DNA of 42,261 bases from Hypsibius dujardini (GCA_001579985.1 LRSR01013756.1:1-42261), one strand, 5' to 3'; positions 1 through 12,400 are shown, counted from the stretch's first letter. Notes: a model not told the origin generated them from the letters alone. Numbers and translations are program-made.

Positions 1-527
1 AACAGTAATGTAATTGCAGCGTCCTATTGCGATCACACCCATAAAACTGAGTACTCCCCGTTTTGCCAGACGGGAAACGTGATGAGTCAATGGTAAACTA
101 ATATCGTCTAGTTACTGCTTTATGCCTTGTCATGTTTTTTATAAGATTATGTTCTGTAGATGATGGGCAGAGGTGGCGGTCATCGCGGCAAAGAACGCCG
201 AAAAGGAAGCGCAACAAGGGCGACCAAAAATAAGACTTGTTCATGTGGCTTCGTGGTGGTCGATCTGGTGGTCTTGCACCTTGTTAGCTGAATGAGATCT
301 GTCATCGCTGGATCTGCGAAGAGTGTTGCTTGAAGTCAAAAATCTTGGAGCAGTGGAAACAGCGACAAACAGCGGTGGATTACAACGAGCCGGAAAGTAC
401 GTATTTTGTCGCCTGTGCTTGTAGTCATGCTGTCAAGGTTGTCCGAAAATGAGTTAACGCCAAGAACCCCCCACCTTGTATTTCATTTTTTCTTTCCTTT
501 TAATTTTTGGGGTATTAAACATGAGTA
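1..527. other. Left edge; short Cys-rich open frame
   Basis: No gene can be called with confidence. On the plus strand an open frame from about 290 to 454 reads as a Cys/His-rich stretch (begins CHRWICEECC, later a CAC) before a stop. The stretch just upstream (about 160-290) has a basic, Gly-rich reading in another frame that also carries a CSC. The spacing is reminiscent of a zinc-binding finger, but it is too short and broken to assign. It could be the remnant of a gene cut by the mariner insertion at 528, or chance. Confidence 0.2.
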
Positions 528-1836
528 CAGAGGTTAAACTACTTCATGGTGCTCAGTTTTTAATTAATTCCCGCGTGCAAAATTTCACTTCGAATTTTTC
601 AAAACATGCTCGATTTGAAGCTCCTGCTTCTCTATCATAAGTTTAACACGTTTCGGCCAGGATCGCAAAGCGTTATTGATTTTACTTTGGTCTAAATTCG
701 ACCACACTTTTCGCATAACCCGTTTCAAATCTGCCACTGTAGTGGTGGCGTGGTCAAACAATTTCCACTTAAACAGACCATTCACATAAAAATCCATGAG
801 GGCCAGGTCAGGGCTATTACCCATCCAGTGCTCTTTCGGAATGAACTTGATTCCGGAATTTCGAAGCCATTCTTGGGTGATTCCGGAAGAGTGCGCTGGA
901 GCACTGTCATGGTGGAAGACGACCTTGTTGATAAGCTCTCCCGGAAATAGTTTCCGATTGTCGTTCTTGAAAAGCGGCTCCAATACATGTTGGATGTAGT
1001 ACTCACTGTTGATTTTCGCTCCGGGTTTGACGAAGCGGATTGCAGTTTTTCCACGGGAGCAATCGCCGGCTACAAACAAGACGCCCTTGGGGTGAGATTC
1101 TTTCCAGAATTTAGTCCAACTTTCCGGACTCCGTTCTCTCCGAAACTCGTAGTAAATCTTCCGGATCCCGTTAGTGTCAGTGAGATACACCCAGGCCTCA
1201 TAAATGGTAACAATGTTCTTCCACTCACAGCCGTTGATATGGCGCAGAAATCTCGGGCCTCGGTCCAGCCGTTGTTTAGCCTGCTTGTTCGATAGGGCAA
1301 GAACACGCACCTTCCCCTCCAAATCCTGGCTAATGACATTAGCAATATTTGTAGCGGACACACCGTACTTCGAAGATAACGCAGAACGGGTCAGCGTATT
1401 CGGTCCCGAGAGGTCCTTTTCAATGGCAGCCGCCAGACCAGGAGTTCGAAGTTTCGGGGAGCAACGGAGTTTCACCGACGACGGTGCAGTATCACTTCCG
1501 GCTTCTTTGTTTTTATTTTTCTTGATGAGATGATTTAATACTGCTTTTTTTAGAAACAACGATATTCCTGACTTTCAATACTTCTACAATTTTTTTGGAT
1601 GAATATTTCAAACTGACCAATGTCAAAATAGACTCTCTCACACCCATTTCTAGTTTACGACCCACCTTTGCATCCAAATGAGACAAGAAACATATCATGT
1701 ATGTGAAATTGAGTGAAGCACGTGTTGGGTTTATGAGATTTGATCAGAATTTGATTTTGATCAGAGAAATCAGATAAGGCGTCCTGTACAGGTGTGAACA
1801 TAAGTCACTGAGTACCATCAAGTTGTTTAACTTCTG
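528..1836 (-). mobile_element. mariner-family DNA transposon, copy 1 (1,309 bp)
   Basis: Terminal inverted repeats of 30 bp lie at 528-557 and 1807-1836, differing at 4 positions (both begin CAGA and end CTCAGT read inward). The left end is preceded by the TA expected of a Tc1/mariner target site; the right end is followed by TT, so one base of the duplication has mutated. The transposase reads on the minus strand inside. Size, TIRs and coding layout are those of a full-length mariner. Confidence 0.9.
585..1698 (-). pseudogene. mariner (DD37D-type) transposase, inactive
   Basis: The main frame (585-1559, 324 residues) covers the helix-turn-helix linker and the DDE/D catalytic core. The second and third acidic residues sit in HHDSAPAHSS (D218) and NSPDLALMD (D256), 37 residues apart, the spacing of the maT/DD37D group. 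Two lesions are visible. First, the N-terminal frame (from ATG 1696-1698) is out of phase with the main frame across an A7 run (minus sense) at about 1546-1552, consistent with a single-base insertion. Second, the first catalytic Asp, expected in the motif TIDEAW, is Tyr (VTIYEAW, Y120 of the main frame). The second lesion alone should abolish transposition. Confidence 0.85.
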
Positions 1837-2069
1837 TTTGTTTAGTTAGAGCGGTTTCCCATATCTGCTTTTCAATGTATAATTTTTGACACTTCAATCG
1901 CTATCGTTGTTTAGCTGGTAGTTGCGTCTCTATTTACGTTGAATTATTGTGAAAAAATAACACATACGTTCTAGTAACGACACTAAGCAAAGATACTGGC
2001 TTTCTTTGTCGGCCAATGAACTTGACTTCCGCTTCGTTAAATTTATCTACTTGCTTGCAATAACAAATA

Positions 2070-3327
2070 CAAGGATAAATCACTTACACGCGACCACTTT
2101 TTTATCTACAGAAACGTTTTCCCATTCAAAACATGCTCGATTTGGAAACTCTTTACTTTCCATTATCAATTCGATACGTTTTGGCCAAAATAAGAGCGTT
2201 TTTCAAACAAATGTGAGAGGAATTTCAGACCACACTGCTGTCATTACACGCTTGATACCATGCAAAGTATTAGCCTCCCTGTTAAACAAATTCTACTTGA
2301 ATTTTCCGTTGACTGCGTAGTCTAGTGGAACCAGATCCGGTGAATTGCCCATCCACTGCTCTGCCGGAATAAGTTTTATCCCAGATTCCAGAAGGTCTTT
2401 TTGGGTTTTTTGGAGGCGTGAGCGGAAGCGGAGTCTTGGTGGAAGACGATTTTATATTCCTCCCCCGGATAGAAGTGCGGGGTGTCAACCTAGATCAGCG
2501 GTTTCAGGCAATGCTTTATCTAGTAGTCGAAATTAATATTTGCCTCAGGCTCTATGAAACAAAGAGTAGTCACGGCGCGCCAGCAGATCCCAGCGAAGAA
2601 CATCACTCCGACGGAAGGAGATTTCTTACAGAACTTTGTCCAACTTTCCGGGGTTCGCGCTCTTTTGATCTCGCAGTAAACTCTTTGTAATCCGTCGATA
2701 GTATCCAGATAAACTCATGCCTCATCTACTGTCAAAATATAGCGGAGCCTGGTCGATCCTAGAAATCCAAAAATGTGAGTGCCGCGTTGGAGACGTTGGA
2801 GAATCTGCTTATCCGACAGGGCATGGAAGTGATACTTTTTCTTCAACTTCCCCTTGATATCCCGTTTGACTTTGAGACTTGGTTATCCTTCGCCAACTGG
2901 GTAATGGAGGGTGGAGAGGCAACATTGATGTTTCGTTTTACTTTCAAGATGAGAACCGGGTTCCTCAGTTTTGGGGTCCCTCAATTCCACTCCTTCAGAA
3001 GGGCTTGAGGAATCCGATTTCGTTTCGTCTAATATTTATCGCAGACCTTAAGGACCGTAGTTTTCGAAACAGATTGATTTGGGGGCGATCAGAGTACTGA
3101 CAATGTTTTTGGAGGAATAGTTGAGCTGGTATAAGGTTAAAATCGAGGCCTCGAGCCCAGAACTAATTGGATGCGCCATGTTTAAGGCAAGCGAAATTTC
3201 CAACTGACAAAGTAAACCACAAAAACTTTGTTGCGCAATTTTTTTGCGTGAGATGTGCAAAAAATGCACATACCTGTGCACAGCAAGAGAAACAGGTAAG
3301 TGGTCGCATGTAAGTGATATATCCCTG
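2070..3327 (-). mobile_element. mariner-family DNA transposon, copy 2 (1,258 bp)
   Basis: Inverted repeats at 2070-2099 and 3298-3327 begin CAAGGATA and CAGGGATA read inward and differ at three positions. Both ends are flanked by TA (2068-2069 and 3328-3329), an intact target-site duplication. The inside is a heavily degraded relative of the transposase in the neighbouring copy: the 3' segment near 2125-2340 still aligns at nucleotide level with 595-790. The TIRs of the two copies differ clearly, so they are related but separate families or old divergent insertions. Confidence 0.88.
2120..3220 (-). pseudogene. Degraded mariner transposase
   Basis: No frame longer than about 100 codons survives. 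Patches in different minus-strand frames resemble the copy at 585-1698: the C-terminal stretch near 2130-2300, the WMGNSPDL-type block near 2340-2360, and the N-terminal Ser-Ser-Lys-Asn-Ile block near 3100-3170. Many indels and stops separate them. It is an old non-autonomous remnant. Confidence 0.75.
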
Positions 3328-3601
3328 TATACTAATGAACCTGGTTTCAAATACAGATGAATGCGCGAATCAAACTCATTGCGAGTAATATTTTCTACTG
3401 CATTTTAGTGGCAACGTCGCTTGCAAAAATGAGTTCGGTAGCAAAACTGGCGAAATATAATTGAATTTATCCTTGTTAACGTAATAAAACGACAAGAATA
3501 TTAGCACCACCAAGTTATACCAAGTCAGGTAACAAGTCAGAAGTGAAGCTGAATATTCATGAGTCAGATTTCTTTCCGCATAACAGCAGAGTCTGCCTGC
3601 A

Positions 3602-6600
3602 TCAACTACAAGTTTGAAGGATTCCTGTCTCGCCTTTCCCTGAAACAGCAAAGGATATCCAAAGTTAAAACCAGATAATGTGAATGAGTACGAGGTAAAG
3701 GCTATTGACCAGGCCGTTTTAGAATTGTAACTTAACCATGCCGGTTTTTTTCAACGTTGAATTCCCGGCACTGCAGTGCTGCCATGCTATAGCAGATGGC
3801 TTGAAAACATTCAGAAAAATTCTCTGACCCATTTTAGTTCGTTCCTAAGCCTCACGGTTTGAATTTGGATCCAAAAAACAGAAGGGAAGAATCTCAATGG
3901 AGAAGTGTGCAAGCAGTCCGGTAGAGGCGCCACTTCCTTTCCTTATGCGCCGTCGTTTCCTTAAAAACGACTCATGCGCCACCTGCTGGCCTAGTTAAGT
4001 TACAATTTCTAAAACGGCCTGGTTAATAGCCTTTACCTCGTACCTTACCTGTTTGCGGTTGGTCACGAGAATTTGAGGGGAAATCATGCATTGCGGACTG
4101 GGTGACGTTTCCTCTCCATCCGGTGGAGGGAGTGCCTTTGTAAAAACCCCTCCATGGCGCGGACCCAGCAGAACAGACGACTTGGTTCTGGTCACCCTGC
4201 GTGCACTCCGAGATACCATAGCACTCGTACATACCGGTAGGAAAGAATGCACATGTCGCAATAATTTCATTCTTTCGCGAAGAATCGAAAAACTTGCTCA
4301 CAACTCCTAAAAAGTGGATTTTTACTGCCAAAAGTAATAGTTTTAGAAAAATATCGACGAACCATCTTGATCTGCCCATCGTGACGCTGCATCCACCGAA
4401 AGCTCTTTCGTGCAACTGTAGTAACTATAGCGCAACTGCCGGCCATTGCCGTGGAACATCTTTTTCAGCGACCCAGTTCCAAAGTCACAGTTAGCCTTGC
4501 AACTGTAGGAACAGTTGGTGAAGAAAAGACAGTGGGCACTGATCTTGTTATCGTTAACGTGCGTTGCTGTAACTTTAACAAAAACCCGACAACCTCAGCA
4601 GGTTACCTCGTTCTTCCAGCACACAAACACATACATTCAACAACACACACCACACAACACACAACACACAACACAACCCAAACACAAACATTCAACACAC
4701 AAACATTCTGAATTATGGACACTCGACTACGAAGAAGCTGTCTAATTGCGCCTTCCAGTTGATACATTACGAACGTTTTGGGGCTTTTGTGGAGTCCACT
4801 TTAGCTGACTCGTTCTGCGGCGTGGACGTGGAGATAACTAAATGGGGAAAAAACCTGTTTTATACATTTTCCAAGCCAGTCTGAAGCTACTGACCATTAA
4901 TTAAGAAATCTGAAACAGTTGCTTAAATATCGATTTGTAAACACGGTAGTTTTCGGCAACTGCGAAAACGAATGAAAACGAAAAATATATGAGTAGAGCT
5001 GTAGCGTTTATACAACTTCACAAACATTTACTGCAGTCATGCTGGTTCAAATGAGTCCCCCCCCCCCGGGCCCCATTTCCAAGGACAGTACAGGGATTTT
5101 GCCTATGTATTAGTCGTTTCCAAAGTATTATTCCTATCAAACCAATGTGTAAGCAAACGTCTGATAGAAAACCCCAGCTGGCCCCACGTTTTCTGACGTT
5201 GTGAGTCTTCCACACCAAATTTCGAGATGCAGTTTTTTGCCAAAACTTTCTCAATAAATTACCTAATGTCTGCTTGTAAGTTTAAAATAATCAGTTGGAC
5301 GGTTCTTTTCCCAGGTATTTGCTGGGACTAATACTTAGGCAAAATCCCCGTACTATTTCGCCAGTTCTCACCTGATAATGGTAAACCAAAGCAGCGCGCC
5401 GTATTAGGTATAGCTTGCTGTATCTTGTCGTAGATATAAATTTGGTGAGTATTTCTTTAACCAAATAAACTTCTCCAAAACAAATACGAAAACGTGTAAA
5501 GTACAACATTTTATTCTCGTAAAAAACCATAATTACACTGTGAAATGTTGTCAAAACAATTTCCCCATTTTCTAATGATTTATATATATCTGAGCAGGAA
5601 ACGGCTGCTGACTCTAGACTGCTCTTTTTTATCATACGAGCGAACCGTCCGTTTGTCATTTAGAAAACTCACCTTGAAAAGCTGTTGCCTGGGATGGAGT
5701 TGACCACAAACAGGGCGTGGTTATAGCCAGGCAGAGCGTGCCATCTTCCATCACAGAGAGAGATGCCCCAGCAAACTTTTGTCCCGCGGTGCCCAGTTTC
5801 CATACAACTTCACCGCCGCCGTTTAGCAGGGCAAGGTCCCCATTATCCAAAAGCATCAGCGTGCTAGGCTTCACAAACAACGAACTTGTGCCAGAGACCC
5901 ACATGGTAATATCCGATTGACCTATAATAAAAATGGTTAATACCAATTCACGCAGCCTGCCATAATTTGTAGCCGGGTGAAAGGCCATCTTAGAGAATTC
6001 TAAAAGTTTTTGGTTTTGTTCAGTCGAATCATTTTTCTAGCGCTCACTTTAGCTACGAGGGCTACTCTAGACGTAATGCAAGTGGGTTATTTTCAATAAA
6101 AGAGGCAGTCAAAATTCAAGTCTGGAGATGCAATATTTTAGGGGAACAACTCTTCGCTATCCTGTTAACAATTTGGACGAGGCACCACTGCTGTACAACA
6201 TCGCCCATGGACATCGGTTTTTTTGCTTCCCTGATTAAAAAAACATAATTAATTCGCATCCTATAATCCGAATGTAATATTGGGTTACTTCAACTGCAAT
6301 TTTCAAACCGAAATTAAGGAACTCCGTAAAACTGAATGAGCAAACTGAAATAAATGTGTTCATTACGAAATAACCGGTGCAATGGCTTTGTAAATCATAG
6401 ATATAGCATTTGTTCAAGACTTAACAAAAATATCTTCAACCATAAACATTCGAAATTTAAATAAACTATTTCTGAAATAAGTGAAGGCTTACTTATCAAT
6501 ATTTTTTGCGTAGCAGCTCTGTATTTGCTAAGCGTCCTATTACATTAGTCTTAAGATTAACTTCACAAAGATTGTATATTTTAACCCTGATATATTTTAT

Positions 6601-7912
6601 AAGTTGAAATATGAGAAATGTCTATATTCTAATTCTAATCTTTTTGGGGACTTACTAATTATTTTTGTCTTTCTTAGTGCCCTTAGCCCAAATGAATTAT
6701 TTAAGAAATCCTCAATTTGAAGATTTTTGTATAGGGATATTATTACTATTATTGAAAATTGCAAATTTAGACCTATATTCTGAATTTTGTATTTTTAAAA
6801 TTGTTAATTTGCCTTTACTATACACCACCTACCTGAAAACGATTTTCCCTTTTTTATTAGTTTTTCTCTTATGCAGCTGGTTTAGTAACATAGCTCTATG
6901 CTTTTATTTTAAATGCGTGGAAATTGCTGGACCTTTAGGAAGATGTTTCAGACCGCAAAAGAAAATCCCCATTGCTGCAATTCTGTACATCAAAAAAATA
7001 ATGGAAAGGATACAGATAGCGTTACCCGAATTTGATTGAATAAAAGCCAGCTCATATTTGTCCATCTTCGCAATTCAAAAACATTATTTTTACCCGGGCG
7101 GAGCAACTGAAGTCCATGCAAAGCCGCCTTTTCACAACGCAAAAGCGCAATTTTGTAGATTTTTGCATTCCTTCAAAAAATCTCAGTTACCTAATGAATA
7201 CACTTTCGCGGTATGTTTTAAAACGCTAATTTTTTAAGCAAGATTTTTTCTACTGTTCACGTTATTCGAAATCAGGATAAAAGCTTCCGATTTCGAGACA
7301 AGAGTTCGCCGAAACTTCGTGATTGAATTACAAGATGACGCTTTACCGAACAGTATTTCTATATTTTCACCGACCATTCCTGAGTGGAAGTTCAATTACC
7401 AGCTGCATTACTTTCAGAGCGCCCCCTGTGAAAGTCGAAATTAAAACCGGAAACTAAAAGTATTTATTTTAATTTTTTGACGGTTGTATAGTTTTGCATG
7501 CCTGACCTGGAATAACTCGCGAGACGACGAGATTTCCGTCTTCCTGCAGCATTAACTTGGAAGACTTATTTTTAGACCAGAGAATCTGCCCCTTGTCAAG
7601 GTTGCCTCCCGACGGGATAGTGTCCGATCCGGCGATTGGCCGATCGGTAGCTTGTGCTGCCTGGGTGCAAACATCGTTGGTGTTGGTGTTTGTGTTCGCA
7701 AAGCAGCCATTAGAACAGGAAAGGATCTTGATGGGATTATCACCCTGCCGACAAAAGAAGAGCGAGTTGAATTCATTCCCGCTGACTTGACATACCGGAG
7801 CGAGATTTGAACCACACGTATTCAAATCGGAAGTACAGCATCCTGCAAATGCTGAGGGCAGGATCCCAAGCAGCAGAATCAACAGAATGACTGATACGTG
7901 AGACGCTTGCAT
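3602..7912 (-). CDS. Secreted Cys-rich protein with bulb-type (B-)lectin domain, 4 exons
   Basis: Exons (minus strand): 7912-7507, 5921-5673, 4306-4049, 3639-3602; all junctions are GT-AG and phase 1, giving 317 codons with the stop. Residues 1-23 are a signal peptide ending SAFA. Residues 24-85 form a Cys-rich module (GCC, CGS, SCSNGC, NDVC). Residues about 99-213 are a B-lectin domain with three recurrent strands, each with the mannose-site-like core: LQEDGNLVV, LLDNGDLAL, VMEDGTLCL. The canonical QxDxNxVxY is only partly kept, so mannose binding is uncertain. Exon 3 adds a second Cys block (ECYGISEC) followed by a Ser/Pro/Gln tail. The last exon is only 38 nt and is the least certain part. 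B-lectins are best known from monocots, fungi and some fishes and invertebrates, where they bind mannose and often act in defence. Intron 1 is 1.6 kb and intron 3 holds a MITE. Confidence 0.78.
3691..4040. mobile_element. MITE, 350 bp, TA-flanked, inside a lectin-gene intron
   Basis: Near-identical inverted repeats of about 46-47 bp lie at 3691-3736 and 3994-4040 (read inward both begin CGAGGTAAAGGCTATT; two or three differences including one indel). Each end abuts TA (3689-3690, 4041-4042). No coding capacity. This is a Tc1/mariner-type miniature element. It sits 7 bp from the splice donor of lectin exon 3 (donor GT at 4048-4047), so the donor is intact but very close to the element. Confidence 0.8.
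4618..4705. repeat. CA-rich microsatellite-like tract
   Basis: A degenerate run of ACACA, CAACACA and AAACACA words on the plus strand within lectin intron 2. It creates spurious open frames of His/Thr/Gln. No function is apparent. Confidence 0.6.
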
Positions 7913-8296
7913 TATAAAATATTAAATTGATAAACGTAAGCTACAGAAACTCACTCTTAAAAGTTAACCTGCACGTAAAGTGGTAATATTTGCCAGCTTA
8001 ATACAACGGTCTTGCAATTTGGCGATCATCAAATCCGGAAAAGTGTTCTCTAAGCAGAAAGCTCGTATAGGCATGTACAATCATTACTCACAATCACGGA
8101 GAAGTTCCTGAACCGGTTTTTCTACTGGAAAACCTACCTGTGAATGCAGAAGGCAACATCGTCTCGATACACAACATATTGGTGCGTAATTTATTTTTGA
8201 GAGCACTTTTCTTCTGTTCGGTATTTTCAGCAATCAGTCGTCCGATGCTACACGAAACCGGTTTGTTGTGAACACTGAATAATTAGTGATTCTCTG
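7913..8296. other. Upstream region of the lectin gene; nothing recognised
   Basis: 384 bp between the lectin start codon and the foldback element. I see no TATA motif at a convincing distance and no open frame with family resemblance. The lectin promoter must lie here or within the foldback element. Confidence 0.4.
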
Positions 8297-8855
8297 TTAA
8301 GGCGATGAACCATCGTCGATTTGAACCTTTTCGCAATGACCACACACCCCAGCGAAAAAATTCTAGCAACTTTATTATAATTTATTAAGATAGCGTGAAA
8401 CAAAATTGATCTGAAAACAACATTTTGAGTTTTAAAAACTCCTTTGTCATAGTACCCGGTACCACCTACGTAATTTGGGTCTGTGGCCATTATTAAGGAA
8501 ACGGTCACGAATAATGGTTTACTTGGACCGACGTGGGATAGCCTGGCAACCGGTGATTTTAAAGTCCAGTCGATCTGGATTGGGAACCACTATCACCGCA
8601 TCACTGCGGGCTATTCCATGCCGATCCAAGTAAACCATTATTCGTGACCGTTTCCTTAATAATGGCCATAGACCCAAATCACGTAGGTGGTGCCGGGTAC
8701 TATGACACAGCAGTTTTCAAAACGCAAAATTTTGTTTTCAGATCAATTTTTTTTCACGCTTTCTTGATAAGTTATAGTTAAGCTGCTAGAATTTTTTCGT
8801 TGGGATGTGTGGTCATTGCAAAAAAGCTCAAATCGACGATGGTTCATCACCTTAA
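8297..8855. mobile_element. Foldback (palindromic) element with TTAA ends, 559 bp
   Basis: Two arms of about 247 bp (8297-8543 and 8608-8855) are imperfect reverse complements along their whole length, with a spacer of about 64 bp. Both ends are TTAA, the usual target of piggyBac-type elements. There is no transposase frame; the open frames inside or beside it are mirror-image shadows. Mismatches between the arms are scattered, so the palindrome has aged. Confidence 0.8.
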
Positions 8856-9437
8856 CGCATAGCGAGGCTGCGGTTTTTTCATTTCTGTCTCGTGCAAATT
8901 GGTCGAAGTTATCAAAGCGAAAAACACCGGCATTTTTGTTATGCAATAAAGTGAACGCAACGTCAAGGAAAATCATAACATTTGAAAGGGATTTCGAAGT
9001 GCGTTTCGGTTCTCAAAAATGCAGGTGTTCACATTTTTACGAAACCGGTTATGAATCGGAATATTTGCTGTGCAACTGCGTGAGCATCGATCAACGCCGG
9101 ATAACCGACTTTGCAAGTGTTTGACGGTGCAAAAACCATCCAGAATAATTAAGAGATAAAATATCAGGCAAATAAATTACACCGTCAGAGTACAAGCAGG
9201 TCAAAATATATGACTGTCGCTGAGTTTACACTTTGACGAGAAAAAAACGCACCACAGTGTACCCAGCATGAACACAAAATAGCCATTCAGCTCCATTTAC
9301 TTCGGAAAGAGTGAGATTGGGTGCCAATTTGGACGCAGTAAATTAACCATATTTATCCGTTCATAACGTGAAACTTAAAGTAATGATACCGGGACCTGAA
9401 ACACGATTGGAACGGAGTATGACCCATGCGCACAGTG
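8856..9437. other. Intergenic; nothing recognised
   Basis: 582 bp downstream of gene A. Short frames on both strands (8807-9124 plus, 8743-8976 minus) show no family resemblance and overlap the foldback arm. I did not find a clean AATAAA at the expected distance after the stop of gene A. Confidence 0.4.
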
Positions 9438-12400
9438 TTAATGGTCTACTGATTTTTTCATGGCAGAAAGCAAAGGAAAAGCTCCATCTTGACAATCGTT
9501 CCCTGCATCGTCCTCCGAAACATCTGTCGCATACACTCCGCCGTATCCATTTTGCACAGCCCATTTAGTCTAAACCATGGAAATGTACTGTAATCCCATA
9601 TGAAGCTGGGGACAGCTAATGACGGACAAGTGCATAATCAACAAACCTTGGTACGAACTGTTGCTATATCGTTATAGCCGATCCACCAAAAAGGCGTGTA
9701 GGCATATGAAGCTGCAATCTCTTCGTCAAAATGATTAGTGGCATCTTCGTTCTTGATGGCCTGACAAATTTCGTAATAAGCCCATACACCAGACTCCTTT
9801 GTGTGGTTACCAGAATATACACGGCTCGCAGCAGCGGCACCCAAGTCGTGCTTTTCGACGTCTTTCAGGATCCATCCGCGACCATAGAATGGTATGCCCA
9901 GAACTAATTTGGATTTAGAAATTCCTAGAGATGACAAGATGTCGGCCATGGTCTCCTAACAAAATTCAAGAAAATCTGGTCATTCGTAACATACCAAACT
10001 TGGCATGTTTCAGAGCAGGTTCTCAAACTGGTTTCAGGTTTATTCTAAATGCCACATGTCACTGATGATTTAATAATATACTTCCGCAGTAACGCATCAG
10101 AAATTTCTTTCTCGCAGAATTCACAAAATGAAAAATCTTCTGAATGTTTCGTCTACATCGATTTTAGCCTAAGAAGCTACAATTGTTGGAGAACCGATGA
10201 GAAAATATTTGTTCGAAATGGAATTCTGGATCGATTGCCGTCATGAGAAATCGTCGTAGGGACCAAAAAGCTGAGGCAGAAGTCAGGCTGGAAATAGTCA
10301 GAACAAAGTCAGATTTCATCAGTAGCTATTAAATTTAGTTCTAATCAGGTACAAGATTGAGCTCATCTTACTCGTATTTCACAGTATTTCTGCCGAAAAA
10401 CAATAACTGATAGTGATTTTTGTGAATCGGTATTTTACTGTAAATATCGAGGGAGTCCTAATTTGTTTTTCTTAATTCTGAATTTCGCCATGGAACAAAT
10501 GCTTATGCAGTGCCGGCGAAATAACTTTCAAAGTCATCGATAATCATCGTCTTAAAATAAAAGTTAATACGATTCTCAGCTCTCCCATTGGAATTGTTTT
10601 AAAGTAAGAACTGAATTACCATATTCTGCTGCGTGACTCCTCCGAATGGTCCGCCCTTTGTAGGGGAATGATGGCTCACAGTTTTGGTCTCTGTCACTGT
10701 CTTTCCCAGATTGTATGCTGCTACGTGTACCAAGTCAACGGATCTGTGAAGAATCTATGAGTATTGACCTTCATTTAACGAATTATTCAGCCAAAACTCA
10801 CTGCTCAAGTTTTGATGCATCAACATCCGCCCAATATGATGTGTAGTGAAGTGTAACCGAAAGGAGGAGGCGTGGTTTAGCGGCATCAAAAGCCTCGGAG
10901 TCGAATGTGGTTCGCAATTGCTAGCAGGATAATCACCATTAGCCAATAGATTTCACAACCCAAAATCGGAAAACTCACCTTCACCAACGTGGCAATTGAT
11001 GAAACGTTATAAGCATCCGTATATCTTTCATCAAAGTCAATGTCAACACCGTCTAAATTCCAATCACGCAGGTTTCGCAAAATAGGGGCGAGGAATTTCG
11101 AGCGAGTAACGAAATCGCTTGCCGTCTTCCCCAACACTTTGCTGCTTTTTCCGCCGATTCCCAAAAGGAATTTTAGGTTTGGATGATCTGATTTCATTTG
11201 CTGCAGTTTGACGAAAGTTTCTGAACCGGAAAAAAATCAAAATTTTTATATGAAATAATAAACTAAGAACTACATAAATTGTGTAGACTAACGTGTGATG
11301 GCATCAGTTGTTCGTGGTATAAGCTCCTTGCCTGTTGAACTTTCAAATGGAACGACAATATATGTGCATAAGGATTGGTCAACGTTTTCCAGCTTGAACG
11401 AGTCGGGATAACCCCCTTCGGGTGACCAAGGGGGGAAGAAACAGCCACAATAAGGAGTTTCCAGTCCATTACCTAGGTGAGGAATCAAAAAAGGTAAACG
11501 GTCAAATTAAATATCTCTCCTGTTATTGGTAAGGTGCATTTGTTATTTGTGAACTCGAATCCCTGACAAAATTCGCAATAAAGTGCTCAGTTTCGGACTG
11601 TGGCGAGACAATAGCATTTGAATAAGGAGCGTCTACACCAAAATTCGCGGCAAGTTTGTCTCACGTGTTTTCCTCTACACAATTATGCACAAACTGACGG
11701 AATTTGTTTAGGAAAAGCCAAGCTTCTTTTTTCGAAAATGACTCAGAAGCATTAAGTTGTGAGAATCTCTTCGTAACCGAATGAAACATTCTAGATAAAA
11801 AATTTTGATTCATGGGGGGGGGGGGATGGGCTCGGCGTGCACTTGTATCAAAAAAACTGAACTGTCGAAAAATTTCCTATAAAACCTGGGCTTTAGATGA
11901 CGTTCTTTCCTATCGGAGTTAACTTATCTTTCTTTGCTGAATAATTATTGATCTTTTAATAACAGAAAAAACTAGTTTGGCGTTAACTGGTAATGGCCGA
12001 ATTTTGACTAGAAGATAGGGCGAGCTATAGGGTATTTTTAATGGAAACGACCGAAAAGCTTGATCATTTTTGAAACGCGTACACTAGCAATTATTCTTAA
12101 ATTATTTTCTCAGCTTGTAGGGGTTCATTCTCTTTGTAAGAATAATCACTGCATGGATAGCGTAGTGAATTTGCTGAGTTGTAACTTCGAGAATTAAGTT
12201 ATTACGTTATATTCCTCACTCATTTTTCGCTTGCCAGACAAAATTTCGAAAAACAAAGGACAGCGGCTTTTAAACAAATTAGTAAGTCGGTACATTAGAG
12301 GTAATTCTGTTCGGCACATGACGATCGACAAAGTTATTTTTTCCTACCATACCAGTCAGGCGGTACTTGTCTGAATTTGCTGCAGAGTCATTCCTGAACC

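Noticed and set aside
4023-4415. 130-codon frame beginning with its own Met as a separate gene
   Set aside because: The Cys-rich part is exon 3 of the lectin gene; the acceptor at 4307 and the donor at 4048 fit the phase of the neighbours.
5291-5659. 122-codon minus-strand frame
   Set aside because: It lies wholly in lectin intron 2, shows no domain, and both flanking exons splice cleanly around it.
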